NCBI GenBank assembly: GCA_030428865.1
Contig: JAUIEK010000001.1
Span: 372,001 to 436,000 of the forward strand
Direction: 5' to 3'
DNA: 64,000 bases
Origin: Bacteroidia bacterium
GTDB taxonomy: Bacteria > Bacteroidota > Bacteroidia > Flavobacteriales > Flavobacteriaceae
In this document: positions 1-7,963 of the stretch, piece after piece
Numbering within the stretch: the stretch's first letter is position 1
How the letters are laid out: the number at the start of each line of letters is the position of its first letter
Made by a program: the position numbers and the translations under genes
Notes under the pieces: generated by a model
Databases searched by the model: none
What the model was told of the DNA's origin: nothing
Seen by the model: only the letters and a program-made list of their open reading frames with translations

Positions 1-743
1 GTAGTTACCTCATCTTCAGTTTTCGATTCAGTTTTCGCTTTTTCTTTATCAGCTTTTCTTTCAGTTAAGCCCTCAGCAATTGCATCAGTAACATAACCTA
101 ATACTTTGTCGATTGATTTAGATGCGTCATCATTTGCAGGAATTACAAAATCTATCGGTCTAGGATCAGAGTTTGTATCTACCATTGCAAAAATGGGAAT
201 ATTTAACTTTTGAGCTTCTGCTATAGCAATGTGCTCTTTTTTGATATCGATAACAAAAATAGCTCCTGGTAAGCGAGTCATATCTGCAATAGATCCTAAG
301 TTTTTATCTAATTTCTCTCTTTGACGGTTGATTTGTAATTTTTCTCTTTTTGATAATGCATCAAAAGAACCATCTTGTTTCATTCTGTCAATAGCAGCCA
401 TTTTTTTAACAGCTTTTCTAATTGTGATAAAGTTAGTTAACATACCACCTGGCCATCTCTCTGTAATATAAGGCATGTTTACAGCTTTTGCTTTATCTGC
501 AACAATATCTTTTGCTTGCTTTTTAGTTGCAACAAACAAAATTTTTCTTCCAGAATTTGCAATTTTTTTAAGTGCTTTTGAAGCGTCTTCTATTTTTGCT
601 GCTGTTTTATACAAATCAATGATGTGTACTCCATTACGTTCTGTATAGATATAAGGAGCCATGTTTGGATCCCATTTTCTAGTTAAGTGGCCAAAGTGCA
701 CTCCACTATCTAATAAATCTTGAATTTCTATGTTTTTTGCCAT
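1..743 (-). CDS. rpsB: 30S ribosomal protein S2 (C-terminus cut by window edge)
   Basis: Structural protein of the small ribosomal subunit. The minus-strand reading begins [20 protein letters not shown] and continues with the S2 signature [20 protein letters not shown] and the [14 protein letters not shown] segment, all typical of S2. The frame is open to base 1, so the stop lies outside the window. The visible end is a low-complexity Lys/Glu/Ser/Thr-rich tail, as in other Bacteroidota S2 proteins. It lies 110 bp downstream of rpsI and belongs to the rplM-rpsI-rpsB operon. The identification is firm; only the C-terminus is missing. Confidence 0.97.
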   Translation of the reverse strand, partial: MAKNIEIQDLLDSGVHFGHLTRKWDPNMAPYIYTERNGVHIIDLYKTAAKIEDASKALKKIANSGRKILFVATKKQAKDIVADKAKAVNMPYITERWPGGMLTNFITIRKAVKKMAAIDRMKQDGSFDALSKREKLQINRQREKLDKNLGSIADMTRLPGAIFVIDIKKEHIAIAEAQKLNIPIFAMVDTNSDPRPIDFVIPANDDASKSIDKVLGYVTDAIAEGLTERKADKEKAKTESKTEDEVT

Positions 744-853
744 TTTAAAATGTGTTTACTTTCTGTTACTAGCAATGATTAAGTAGTCTTTCGAGTCTTA
801 ACCATTTAGATGCTAAACTGTTATATAAAATTTGATAACAGCTCCAGAAACGA

Positions 854-1240
854 TTAACGTTTCGAGAACTGGAATTTCTTACGCGCTTTCTTTTGACCAA
901 ACTTTTTACGTTCTACCATTCTTGGGTCACGAGTTAATAATCCTTCTGGTTTTAAGACAGCTTTATGTTCTTCATTAATTTCTACAAGTGCTCTTGTAAT
1001 TGCTAGTCTAATTGCTTCTGCTTGACCTGTTACACCTCCACCAAATACGTTAACTTTAATATCAAAAGACTTGGTATTATCAGTTAATAATAGTGGCTGT
1101 TGCACTTTGTATTGTAAAGAGGCTGTAGTAAAGTAATTATCTAAGTCTCTTTTATTAACGGTAATGTTTCCTTTTCCTTTAGAAACATATACACGAGCTA
1201 CAGCTGTTTTTCTTCTTCCTATTTTGTGAACTGTTTCCAT
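854..1240 (-). CDS. rpsI: 30S ribosomal protein S9
   Basis: Small-subunit ribosomal protein whose C-terminal tail reaches the P-site tRNA. The 128-residue product has the S9 N-terminus HKIGRRKTAVARVYV, the central GGGVTGQAEAIRLAITRAL segment, and the basic C-terminus ending in KFQFSKR; S9 proteins conserve a terminal SKR. The start codon overlaps the rplM stop by one base (TAATG), so the two are translationally coupled. Full length for the family. Confidence 0.98.
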   Translation of the reverse strand: METVHKIGRRKTAVARVYVSKGKGNITVNKRDLDNYFTTASLQYKVQQPLLLTDNTKSFDIKVNVFGGGVTGQAEAIRLAITRALVEINEEHKAVLKPEGLLTRDPRMVERKKFGQKKARKKFQFSKR

Positions 1241-1695
1241 TATTTAAGATCGTTTAAGTTAATAGCTTTTGGTTTTTGAGCTTCTTGATTGTGCTCTGCA
1301 CCCGCATATACATACAGGTTTCTAAATAAAGCACTTCCTAATTTGTTTTTTGGAAGCATTCCTTTAACAGCTTTCTCTACCAATCTAATAGGGTCTTTTT
1401 GAAAAAGTTCTGAAGCTGATAACGATCTTTGACCACCAGGATAGCCTGTGTGTCTGATGTAGGTTTTTTCATCCCACTTTTTACCAGATAAGTTAATTTT
1501 CTCTGCGTTGATTACAACCACGTTGTCACCACAATCTACATGTGGTGTATAGTTTGGTTTGTACTTACCTCTAATTAGCTTTGCTACTTTAGAAGCTAGA
1601 CGACCCAACGTTTGACCGTCCGCATCAACCACAACCCATTCTTTGTTTACAGTTGCTTTGTTGGCTGATACTGTTTTGTAACTTAATGTGTTCAT
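1240..1695 (-). CDS. rplM: 50S ribosomal protein L13
   Basis: Large-subunit assembly protein, 151 residues. The L13 core WVVVDADGQTLGRLAS, the segment DNVVVINAEKI, and the motif VEKAVKGMLPKNKLG are all present. First gene of the rplM-rpsI-rpsB operon and one base overlapped with rpsI. A good Bacteroidota promoter lies about 60 bp upstream (1755-1784). Autoregulation of this operon by L13 is known in other bacteria; here only an AT-rich leader with a short CCTTTTTTAAGG hairpin is visible. Confidence 0.98.
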   Translation of the reverse strand: MNTLSYKTVSANKATVNKEWVVVDADGQTLGRLASKVAKLIRGKYKPNYTPHVDCGDNVVVINAEKINLSGKKWDEKTYIRHTGYPGGQRSLSASELFQKDPIRLVEKAVKGMLPKNKLGSALFRNLYVYAGAEHNQEAQKPKAINLNDLK

Positions 1696-1754
1696 AATTA
1701 CACTTTTAGTTTTTGTTCTGATTATTATTTGCGTTTTTCCTTAAAAAAGGAGTG

Positions 1755-1784
1755 CAAATGTATAACTAATTATTTGATTGACAA
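1755..1784 (-). promoter_or_regulatory. promoter of rplM-rpsI-rpsB
   Basis: Read on the minus strand, TACATTTG at 1762-1755 matches the Bacteroidota -7 box TAnnTTTG, and TTG at 1784-1782 matches the -33 box with a 19-base spacer. It lies about 60 bases ahead of the rplM start, in the only sizeable gap of this operon. Confidence 0.7.
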
Positions 1785-1874
1785 ACAGAAGAGTTTCTTA
1801 TTTTGGTGAAAAACACCGTTTTTCCATTGCTCTTTTTTAGCTTCAAATTTTAAATACGTGTCAATAATATTATT

Positions 1875-2408
1875 TTATTGATTGACGTGATACTTTAATT
1901 CGACAGCACCTGTTGAGTATCTTTTTGTTTCAACAAGTTCTAAATTTGTTTCTTTTGGAACAGCACTAAATAAATCAATACCATCAGATAAGATAATAGG
2001 CATCATAAATACCTGAATTTCATCGATTAGATTTTTATTGAGCAAGGAAGTGTTGATCAACCCACCACCTACAAGCCAAATGTCTTTTCCTTTTTGATTT
2101 TTTAGGTTTTTTACAAACTCAATATGATTTTCTGATATAAATTGTACATGCTCTGTGTTTTGTAACTCAGTATTTTTTGTGAAAACATAGTTCTTTTTAT
2201 CCGCATAAGGAAAATCTATACCCCAGTTTAAAATTTGTTTGTAAGTATTATTGCCTTGTATCACTGTGTCAATTGTTTTGTAGAATTCATAATACCCATG
2301 ATCTGTTTTTTCTGGATTAGGAATTGACTCGAGCCAATCTACACTTCCGTCTGATTTAGCTATTTTTCCGTTTAAACTTGTTGCGATATACAATTTAACT
2401 TTTCTCAT
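1875..2408 (-). CDS. dihydrofolate reductase family protein (RibD C-terminal-like)
   Basis: Predicted NAD(P)H-dependent reductase of the DHFR/RibD-C fold, 177 residues. It begins MRKVKLYIATSLNGKIAKSD, the family's N-terminal strand with the conserved (S/T)xNG, followed by WLESIP, a TVIQGNNTYKQI segment in the usual VxGRxTY position, and the nucleotide-binding KDIWLVGGGLI near residue 113. Such stand-alone proteins are not the housekeeping FolA; their substrates are generally unknown. Encoded just upstream of two unknown genes on the same strand, but with no functional link visible. Confidence 0.85.
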   Translation of the reverse strand: MRKVKLYIATSLNGKIAKSDGSVDWLESIPNPEKTDHGYYEFYKTIDTVIQGNNTYKQILNWGIDFPYADKKNYVFTKNTELQNTEHVQFISENHIEFVKNLKNQKGKDIWLVGGGLINTSLLNKNLIDEIQVFMMPIILSDGIDLFSAVPKETNLELVETKRYSTGAVELKYHVNQ

Positions 2409-2416
2409 TGTTTTCT

Positions 2417-2752
2417 CTACTTTATTATCTTAAAATTGATAGCTATAACATCTAGTTTTCCCACATAGTTAAAAATGAATCTATAATGCTTATAATTTTT
2501 ATTGTTTGAAACCTCATCGTGATCTGGATGTTGTTTAGTCCATTCTGAATCCATTACTTGGAAACATCCATCATCTGTTTCTTGACTGTTCTCATACCAT
2601 GAGAAAGCTAATGTTTTTATAAATAGGATTTCTTTTTGCTTTTCTTGCCAATCTATAAAATTGACATAGAGATCTCCATTAGAAAATTTGATTGATACAT
2701 TTTCTGCATCAGCTGTTGAAAAAGCGGTGTTTAATATCTCCATATTTTCCAT
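2417..2752 (-). CDS. hypothetical protein (111 aa)
   Basis: I do not recognise the family. The product is acidic and soluble, with no signal peptide or membrane segment, and looks like a small alpha/beta domain with aromatic-rich strands (VNFIDWQEKQKEILFIKT, HYRFIFNYVGKLDVIAI). The ATG directly follows the TAA of the upstream gene with no spacer, so the two are almost certainly co-translated. An alternative start three codons in (2743) is possible. It may be an immunity-type or partner protein for its neighbour, but nothing in the sequence proves this. Confidence 0.7.
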   Translation of the reverse strand: MENMEILNTAFSTADAENVSIKFSNGDLYVNFIDWQEKQKEILFIKTLAFSWYENSQETDDGCFQVMDSEWTKQHPDHDEVSNNKNYKHYRFIFNYVGKLDVIAINFKIIK

Positions 2753-3301
2753 TTACTCATATATTCTGCCATTCTCTAAAAGTTCTCCTATAAAAGACCA
2801 ATCTAAAGAATCGAAATCAACGTCATTATCTTCTAAACATCTTGCGCCGCAAATTAGATTTTCAAACGGATCAAAGTTATACCAATAATTTCCGGTTTCT
2901 GATTCTATGCCAAAAAACCGGTATTCATTATCCAGTTGTTTGCCTCTCATTTTGTGGAGTTCTGCTATCTGAAATTTTAAAACTTCGATCGTAAAATCGT
3001 ACGGACTTAAATCAGAAGAGTTTGATTTGTCAATTGAACTACTTATTTCAGGATTTGTGAATTTCTTACTCATCCGGTTTTCATCAGGAGCAATATTGCA
3101 GTTTAGCCACTCATTTTGAAAATTGTATAGATCACTCGTAAAAGCATCTTTAAGCATTGTAAGAATTAAACCGTATGTTATTGGTTCATTCTTATTATCC
3201 TCTATTATTTTATATAAGGCCAATAAATATTCTTCTAAATCTCGATTTTCAAAAATTTCAGGAAATTCAGATATATGGTCATAAAATTCAGTTGCCGTCA
3301 T
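2753..3301 (-). CDS. hypothetical protein (182 aa)
   Basis: Unrecognised acidic soluble protein of 182 residues. The N-terminal half is predicted helical (ATEFYDHISEFPEIFEN, EEYLLALYKIIEDNK); the C-terminal half has a run of aromatic residues (EYRFFGIESETGNYWYNFDP), a CGARCLEDN turn and ends DWSFIGELLENGRIYE. It has the look of SMI1/KNR4-type or barstar-like small accessory proteins but no diagnostic motif. Its stop touches the start of the next gene, and it follows the DNA alkylation repair gene by 20 bases, so the three may form one transcript. Confidence 0.72.
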   Translation of the reverse strand: MTATEFYDHISEFPEIFENRDLEEYLLALYKIIEDNKNEPITYGLILTMLKDAFTSDLYNFQNEWLNCNIAPDENRMSKKFTNPEISSSIDKSNSSDLSPYDFTIEVLKFQIAELHKMRGKQLDNEYRFFGIESETGNYWYNFDPFENLICGARCLEDNDVDFDSLDWSFIGELLENGRIYE

Positions 3302-3321
3302 TTTTCATTTACTAAGTTCTT

Positions 3322-4029
3322 TCAGCCTGTAAATGTACCATATTGATTTCTGGGATAATTGGATAATCTTAATTTTTCTTTTTGCAATTCTTTTAAAGCA
3401 TCTTTCGCAATCCATTTAGCAGATTTGCTATTAAGTTTTAGGATTTCATTAGCAGTTTTAATAGCTTGTTTTTTTAAATCAATATTTCGTTTGCCAATAC
3501 TTCTTAAAGCCCAGTTAACAGCTTTTTTAACATATAATCTTTCGTCTTTTGCTTCTCTTTTTATGATAGGTAAAAATTGTTCAAACAATACATTTTCTGA
3601 TTTTTTATCTGCCATACAATAGGCGGCCATTGTAGCAAATCCTGCTCTTTTCTCAAATTCAGGTTCTCTAGTTGTCCATTCCAAAATTTTTTCGAGAGCA
3701 AACTTGCTTTTGGCAAAAAGAGCCATGCAGAAACTATCACAGATTTCCCAATTTTCAAATGATTGAACCCATTTTTCCATCAATGTTTCATTGAGATCTT
3801 TTGGATTGAAAATTTTACTACATAAGAGCCGAGCTTCATAAATTCCACTGTCAAAAAGTTGTATGGCAAGTTGATTATTCTTTCCTATCTCTTTGGCTAT
3901 TTCTCGAAGATCTTTATGATATATTCCCAATGAATTTTTTGAAATAACCCCAAATTTTTTCTCTTTAAAAAATACTTTTTCAGGATCTTGCTTTTTGTAG
4001 AGTAATTCTAAGACATCATTGTATGTCAT
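3322..4029 (-). CDS. DNA alkylation repair protein (AlkD-like HEAT protein)
   Basis: AlkD-family proteins are HEAT-repeat DNA glycosylases that remove N3- and N7-alkylpurines. The 235-residue product is all-helical, with the family segments EIAKEIGKNNQLAIQLFDSG, YEARLLCSKIF, WVQSFENWEICDSFC (the conserved W-(D/E)-x-x-D region) and RLYVKKAVNWALRSIGKRN near residues 163-181. The C-terminus SNYPRNQYGTFTG is a loose tail. Its start overlaps the stop of the DUF4349 gene region by four bases (ATGA), indicating coupled translation. Family assignment good; activity not tested. Confidence 0.85.
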   Translation of the reverse strand: MTYNDVLELLYKKQDPEKVFFKEKKFGVISKNSLGIYHKDLREIAKEIGKNNQLAIQLFDSGIYEARLLCSKIFNPKDLNETLMEKWVQSFENWEICDSFCMALFAKSKFALEKILEWTTREPEFEKRAGFATMAAYCMADKKSENVLFEQFLPIIKREAKDERLYVKKAVNWALRSIGKRNIDLKKQAIKTANEILKLNSKSAKWIAKDALKELQKEKLRLSNYPRNQYGTFTG

Positions 4030-4847
4030 TTGTTTCTGTTTTTCTTTCTCCGTCGGTATTTGAATAGAATTATTAAAATAATACTAATTAGAATAAAAGG
4101 CCAGATATCTGTAAGAATTACAAAAAACCAAATAAAGTTTTCCCAACCTCTTTTAAAACTACGAGCAAATTTTTGTCCAAATTCGGTTTGACTATTAATA
4201 CTTTCATAAAATGTTATGTCTAAAGTGGAATAAGAAACGCTATTTTGAAGGTAATTTAGTCTTCCTTCAATAGATTCTATATCAGATCGCAACTTAGCAA
4301 TTTCCCTTTCAATCTCTAATATATCTTTTACAGTATTAGCTTGTTTAAGAAGTTGCAAATAACGAAGCTCTAATTCTTTTTTAGTTTTTATCCTTGCTTC
4401 TACATCAAGAAACTCATCAGTAACATCGTTTACAGTTATTTTTTTATCATCAAATTTCTTTACTCCAGAAGTAGCGTCGGTTAAAAAATGATCGAAGTTA
4501 TTGGAAGGAATTCTTATTACTATCGTATTGCTCTTTCTTGAATTGTATTTAAACTCTTGATCTGATGATACATATCCATTATACTTTTTTACGGCTTCTA
4601 AAATCTGTGCTCTTGCTTCTGATATATTTTCTGTTTTAAACTCAATTCTTCCTGTTTTAATGAGTTTTCTTTTAACACTCTCTATATTATCATATGCATT
4701 ATCATTATCTATATTATCAGATATACTCGCAATTTTGCGTTCACGAGGTTTTTCGGTACTAGCTTTTGATTCGCTTGAGCACGTAGAACTCGATAAAAAG
4801 AAAAAAAGAGCTAGGTATTTAATTGATCTGAAGATATTTTTTTTCAT
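4026..4847 (-). CDS. DUF4349 domain-containing lipoprotein
   Basis: Membrane-associated lipoprotein of unknown function, about 273 residues from the chosen start MKKNIFRS. An upstream ATG at 4883 would add 12 residues ahead of the signal peptide, so the inner start is preferred. The signal ends in a lipobox-like SSSTC. The DUF4349 core follows: KLIKTGRIEFKTENI, an ARAQILEAVKKYNGYVSS segment, VTDEFLDVEARIKTKKELE, a coiled coil LRYLQLLKQANTVKDILEIE, and a C-terminal membrane segment with WPFILISIILIILF followed by basic residues. Ends four bases into the next gene. Confidence 0.85.
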   Translation of the reverse strand: MKKNIFRSIKYLALFFFLSSSTCSSESKASTEKPRERKIASISDNIDNDNAYDNIESVKRKLIKTGRIEFKTENISEARAQILEAVKKYNGYVSSDQEFKYNSRKSNTIVIRIPSNNFDHFLTDATSGVKKFDDKKITVNDVTDEFLDVEARIKTKKELELRYLQLLKQANTVKDILEIEREIAKLRSDIESIEGRLNYLQNSVSYSTLDITFYESINSQTEFGQKFARSFKRGWENFIWFFVILTDIWPFILISIILIILFKYRRRKKNRNK

Positions 4848-4886
4848 GCTAAAAGGAAAATGATTGATCACTAAAGATAACAAGAA

Positions 4887-5522
4887 CTACTTTATAACAA
4901 CTTTCTCTCCTAAATATTTCGGTTTTACATTAAATACAATGTCTAAAAAAACTTTGGTTCTAGCTAAATATTCTCTTAACTGAACTTTAATTCCAAAACG
5001 TTTAGCTACATTTTTTGCATTATAGCCAACGGCTTGTATTCCGTTTTTTTCTGCAAGATAGATGGCTCTTTCGTTATGAAATTTTTGAGAAATGATGGTT
5101 ATTTTGGTTTGTCCAAAAATTTCTTTTGCTCTAATTACAGAGTCTAATGTTCTAAAACCTGCATAATCGAGAACAATTTTGTTTTCAGGAATACCGCTTT
5201 TAATAAGATCTTCTCTAAAAGCCGTAGGCTCATCATAACCTTGACTTCCGTTATCTCCACTTACAAGAATGAAGTCAATTTTTCCACTTTTATAAAGTTC
5301 AACTGCTGCCTCTAATCTATAAGTGTAATATGGATTTATATAGCCGCTTTTTAAATGTTTAGAGGTGCCCAAAAGTAACCCTACTTTATTCTTTTTTAAA
5401 TCTCCAATTTCAAAAGATGTTTTGTTCTCTGCATTTTTTACGATTAAATAATTTGCAACACATATAAACCCAATAAGTAAAATTAATAGTAAAAAAGATA
5501 TTTTTAAAATTTTTCTTTTCAT
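4887..5522 (-). CDS. SanA/YdcF-family envelope protein (DUF218)
   Basis: DUF218 proteins such as SanA and ElyC act in envelope integrity and peptidoglycan or lipid-carrier metabolism. The 211-residue product has an N-terminal membrane anchor (ISFLLLILLIGFICVANYLI), then GLLLGTSKHLKSG, the conserved LVSGDNG near residue 92, DEPTAFREDLIKSGIP, TLDSVIRAKEIFG and the IISQKFHNERAIYLAEK helix, matching SanA throughout. The gene is 40 bases from the DUF4349 lipoprotein gene on the same strand. SanA-like subgroup is more likely than YdcF because of the SQKFHNERA motif. Confidence 0.9.
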   Translation of the reverse strand: MKRKILKISFLLLILLIGFICVANYLIVKNAENKTSFEIGDLKKNKVGLLLGTSKHLKSGYINPYYTYRLEAAVELYKSGKIDFILVSGDNGSQGYDEPTAFREDLIKSGIPENKIVLDYAGFRTLDSVIRAKEIFGQTKITIISQKFHNERAIYLAEKNGIQAVGYNAKNVAKRFGIKVQLREYLARTKVFLDIVFNVKPKYLGEKVVIK

Positions 5523-5524
5523 AG

Positions 5525-6154
5525 TCAGTCACTTTTTATGAGTTTTTCTAACCAACTTCGTTTGGTTACAACTCCTAAATTTTTATGATAGCGCATATCT
5601 GAAGTTTCTTTATTTGCGTTTTTTTCTGCAATGTCAGCATATTTTTTAGCCAGTTTAGATTCTTTGTTTTGTTGGTAGATAATTGAGAGAATTAAAGCAG
5701 CTTTGTATTTATGACTTGGAAAAATTAGTGTTTCAAATTCTTCGAGTATTATTTTCTTCGCAAAGTCAAATTGCTTAATTCTATTTGTTTTTATAATTAA
5801 TTCTGAATATTTTAAATACGAATCTGTTTTTACATTTGGGTATTTTTTTTCAAAATCTATGGCTGCTTTAAAAAACTAAATAGCTCTATCAAGCTTATTT
5901 CTTTTTTCATAAATCTCTCCAAGTTCCATTAAAACAACACTTCTAAAAATATCATCTTTTGGGTATTCAGTCAGTATATTTATGAGTAATGATTCTGCAA
6001 CTTCAATAAGTTTAGGGTTGTTTGTTGCTATTAGTTCGGTTGCTTGAATTCTTAAGTATTGAGATCTATTATATTCTCGAGCACGATTCAATTTGCTATA
6101 AAAATGCTCTTCATCACTTTTAGTCCAAGATTTTTTTCGATACCAATCCATCAT
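5525..6154 (-). pseudogene. TPR-like protein gene interrupted by an in-frame TAG
   Basis: The frame starts MMDWYRKKSWTKSDEEHFYS and runs 92 codons to a TAG at 5876-5878 (after DRAI). The same frame then continues without another stop for 116 codons, FFKAAIDFEKKYPNVKTDSY onward, to a TGA at 5525-5527. The sequence on both sides is of tetratricopeptide-repeat type (ARxYNRxQYLRIQATELI, ELGEIYEKRNKLDRAI, ALILSIIYQQNKESKLAKKY), and the stop falls inside a repeat where CAG would give AIQFFKAAI. A single C-to-T change explains it. Either a recent pseudogene, a sequencing error, or stop readthrough. Function of the intact protein is unknown; it precedes two unknown genes on the same strand. Confidence 0.8.
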
Positions 6155-6157
6155 TAC

Positions 6158-6832
6158 TTAATTTATATATTCAGATACATCAATTGAGTATTTTGATTCA
6201 TCAAATCGATCAACTATTCTAAGAATATTTCCATCCCATTTTGATTTTCTAAAATCATAAGATGCATCGTATACTGAAGTGTTTTTTGCTAATTTAAACT
6301 CAGCTAGTACTTTGTCTTTTTTATTAATAATTCTACAGATTATATTTTCGTTTTCTATGGTAACTATTCGTACAATATCTACTCTTAGCTTACGACTCCT
6401 ATGATGTTTTGAAACTTTTAACTTTTGCTCAAAGCCTGATAAGTAATCTCTGCGAAGATTAGAAATAGCCGTATAAAATTTTTCTTCATCAACAGGGTGC
6501 TTTTTTGCAATTTCACTAATAGCCTGTTTTAGATAGCCTATTAAAAATTCAATTTTATGTGTTAATGAATTGGTAAAAAAACTTTTTAGATCTTTTGGCT
6601 GTATATAGTGTGTGTACTCAATTATATTATCAAATGCAGAAGAAATTGTTGATTTTTCATCATCATATAAAAGCTCATTATTAAAATACCCATAACCACC
6701 CAAGTTTGATTTTTTAGGTAAATGATAATAGAGTAATTCTTCAAAATAAGAAGAAATTTGATGAAACGTTGCGCGTTTATCAAGATTTGATTCGACTTCA
6801 GTTATCGAAAATGTAATCCTATTTATATACAT
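6158..6832 (-). CDS. hypothetical protein (224 aa)
   Basis: No family recognised. The 224-residue protein is soluble and begins MYINRITFSITEVESN. The middle is helical (IEFLIGYLKQAISEIAKKHP, EEKFYTAISNLRRDYLSGFE), and the last 80 residues look like beta strands (RKLRVDIVRIVTIENENIIC) ending DVSEYIN. The gene sits three bases before the broken TPR gene and 27 bases after the pentapeptide-repeat gene, suggesting one transcript of three accessory genes. No signal peptide or membrane segment. Confidence 0.7.
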   Translation of the reverse strand: MYINRITFSITEVESNLDKRATFHQISSYFEELLYYHLPKKSNLGGYGYFNNELLYDDEKSTISSAFDNIIEYTHYIQPKDLKSFFTNSLTHKIEFLIGYLKQAISEIAKKHPVDEEKFYTAISNLRRDYLSGFEQKLKVSKHHRSRKLRVDIVRIVTIENENIICRIINKKDKVLAEFKLAKNTSVYDASYDFRKSKWDGNILRIVDRFDESKYSIDVSEYIN

Positions 6833-6859
6833 TTAATCAGATTTCTAGAATCAAATTAA

Positions 6860-7921
6860 TTATTTAATAATTATATCTTCTTCATTACTAATTTGTATTC
6901 CATAATATACACGAGTATGCGCCATCATTTTACTTTTGTCTAAGCCTTTGCAACTTAAAAATGTTGCGTTATCATAAATTGTATTATCAAAAGAGGCTCC
7001 ATCAAAAATACAGTTTTCAAAAACAGATTTACTAAGGAGAATATTGTTGAAATTTGTGTTCACAAAAGAACAATTTACAAAATGAAGAAAAGAAATATCG
7101 TCTTTAAATACACAAAAATCGAAAGTGCAATTTTTAATTTGAATTCCATTTATGCGAGCTGATAAAAACATATTGTGAATTGTAGAATAGCTAAAGTTAT
7201 TATCTGTAAATAAAAAATCTTTTGAATACGTAATGTCTAATTTAATGCTTACTCTCCCTGCTTTCCACAAGCAATTTTGCATAGATTGAATAGAAATAGG
7301 AAGGAAATCAGATTCGGCAAAATTCAATAAGCAACTTTCTAAATTGAGTTTGCCTTTTAGTCTTGTATAAGACAAATCGGTATTTTTAAGAATAACTGTT
7401 CTATTTGATGATTTAAACGAAAACCCTCTTAAATCCAGAAAATCGTTGTTGTGGTTTACATTAATTTTTTCATTTGCGATTAACTTAGTATAGATTTCAT
7501 TTTGTTGTGTAGAAGTCCAACGAGATTGAAGCTTTTTCTTACCAGATGCTCTCGGTTTTTCGCCTTTTTGAGGTTTCCATGGAGTTTTTATCTTTTCTTG
7601 ATTACTTACTTGGTATAGCTCTTCAATAAATTTCCATTTTTCATATTCGAAACCACATAACTCAATAGCTTCTTTTGCAAGTTCAATTGCTTTTTCATCA
7701 ATTTCAAAGTCAATTTCATAAATATTTTGTAAAAGATTTTCAAGTCCAATTACGCACTCATTATATTCTATTAAATCTTTAGTGTCTTTAATATATTTTT
7801 TCAATAATTCTTTTTGATTTTTATCAAAGCCGTCAACAATTTTGGTATGTGCGAATGGAATTAATGAATTAATATGATTGGTAAATTCTATAATCTTTAT
7901 TTCTGCTTTTGACTTAAGCAT
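6860..7921 (-). CDS. pentapeptide-repeat protein
   Basis: 353 residues. Residues 1-110 are helical and unassigned. A basic linker follows (KTPWKPQKGEKPRASGKKK). Residues ~155-335 show degenerate A(D/N)LxX pentapeptide-type repeats: DLRGFSFKSSN, LKNTDLSYTRLKGKLNLESC, and VNTNFNNILLSKSVFENCIF. Such repeats form a right-handed quadrilateral beta helix; known roles range from gyrase protection to scaffolding, and none can be chosen here. Head of a possible three-gene unit with the 224-residue protein and the broken TPR gene. Confidence 0.75.
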   Translation of the reverse strand: MLKSKAEIKIIEFTNHINSLIPFAHTKIVDGFDKNQKELLKKYIKDTKDLIEYNECVIGLENLLQNIYEIDFEIDEKAIELAKEAIELCGFEYEKWKFIEELYQVSNQEKIKTPWKPQKGEKPRASGKKKLQSRWTSTQQNEIYTKLIANEKINVNHNNDFLDLRGFSFKSSNRTVILKNTDLSYTRLKGKLNLESCLLNFAESDFLPISIQSMQNCLWKAGRVSIKLDITYSKDFLFTDNNFSYSTIHNMFLSARINGIQIKNCTFDFCVFKDDISFLHFVNCSFVNTNFNNILLSKSVFENCIFDGASFDNTIYDNATFLSCKGLDKSKMMAHTRVYYGIQISNEEDIIIK

Positions 7922-7963
7922 GACTAAAGTTTTTTCTATAATTGAGCATATAAACTCTTTTTA

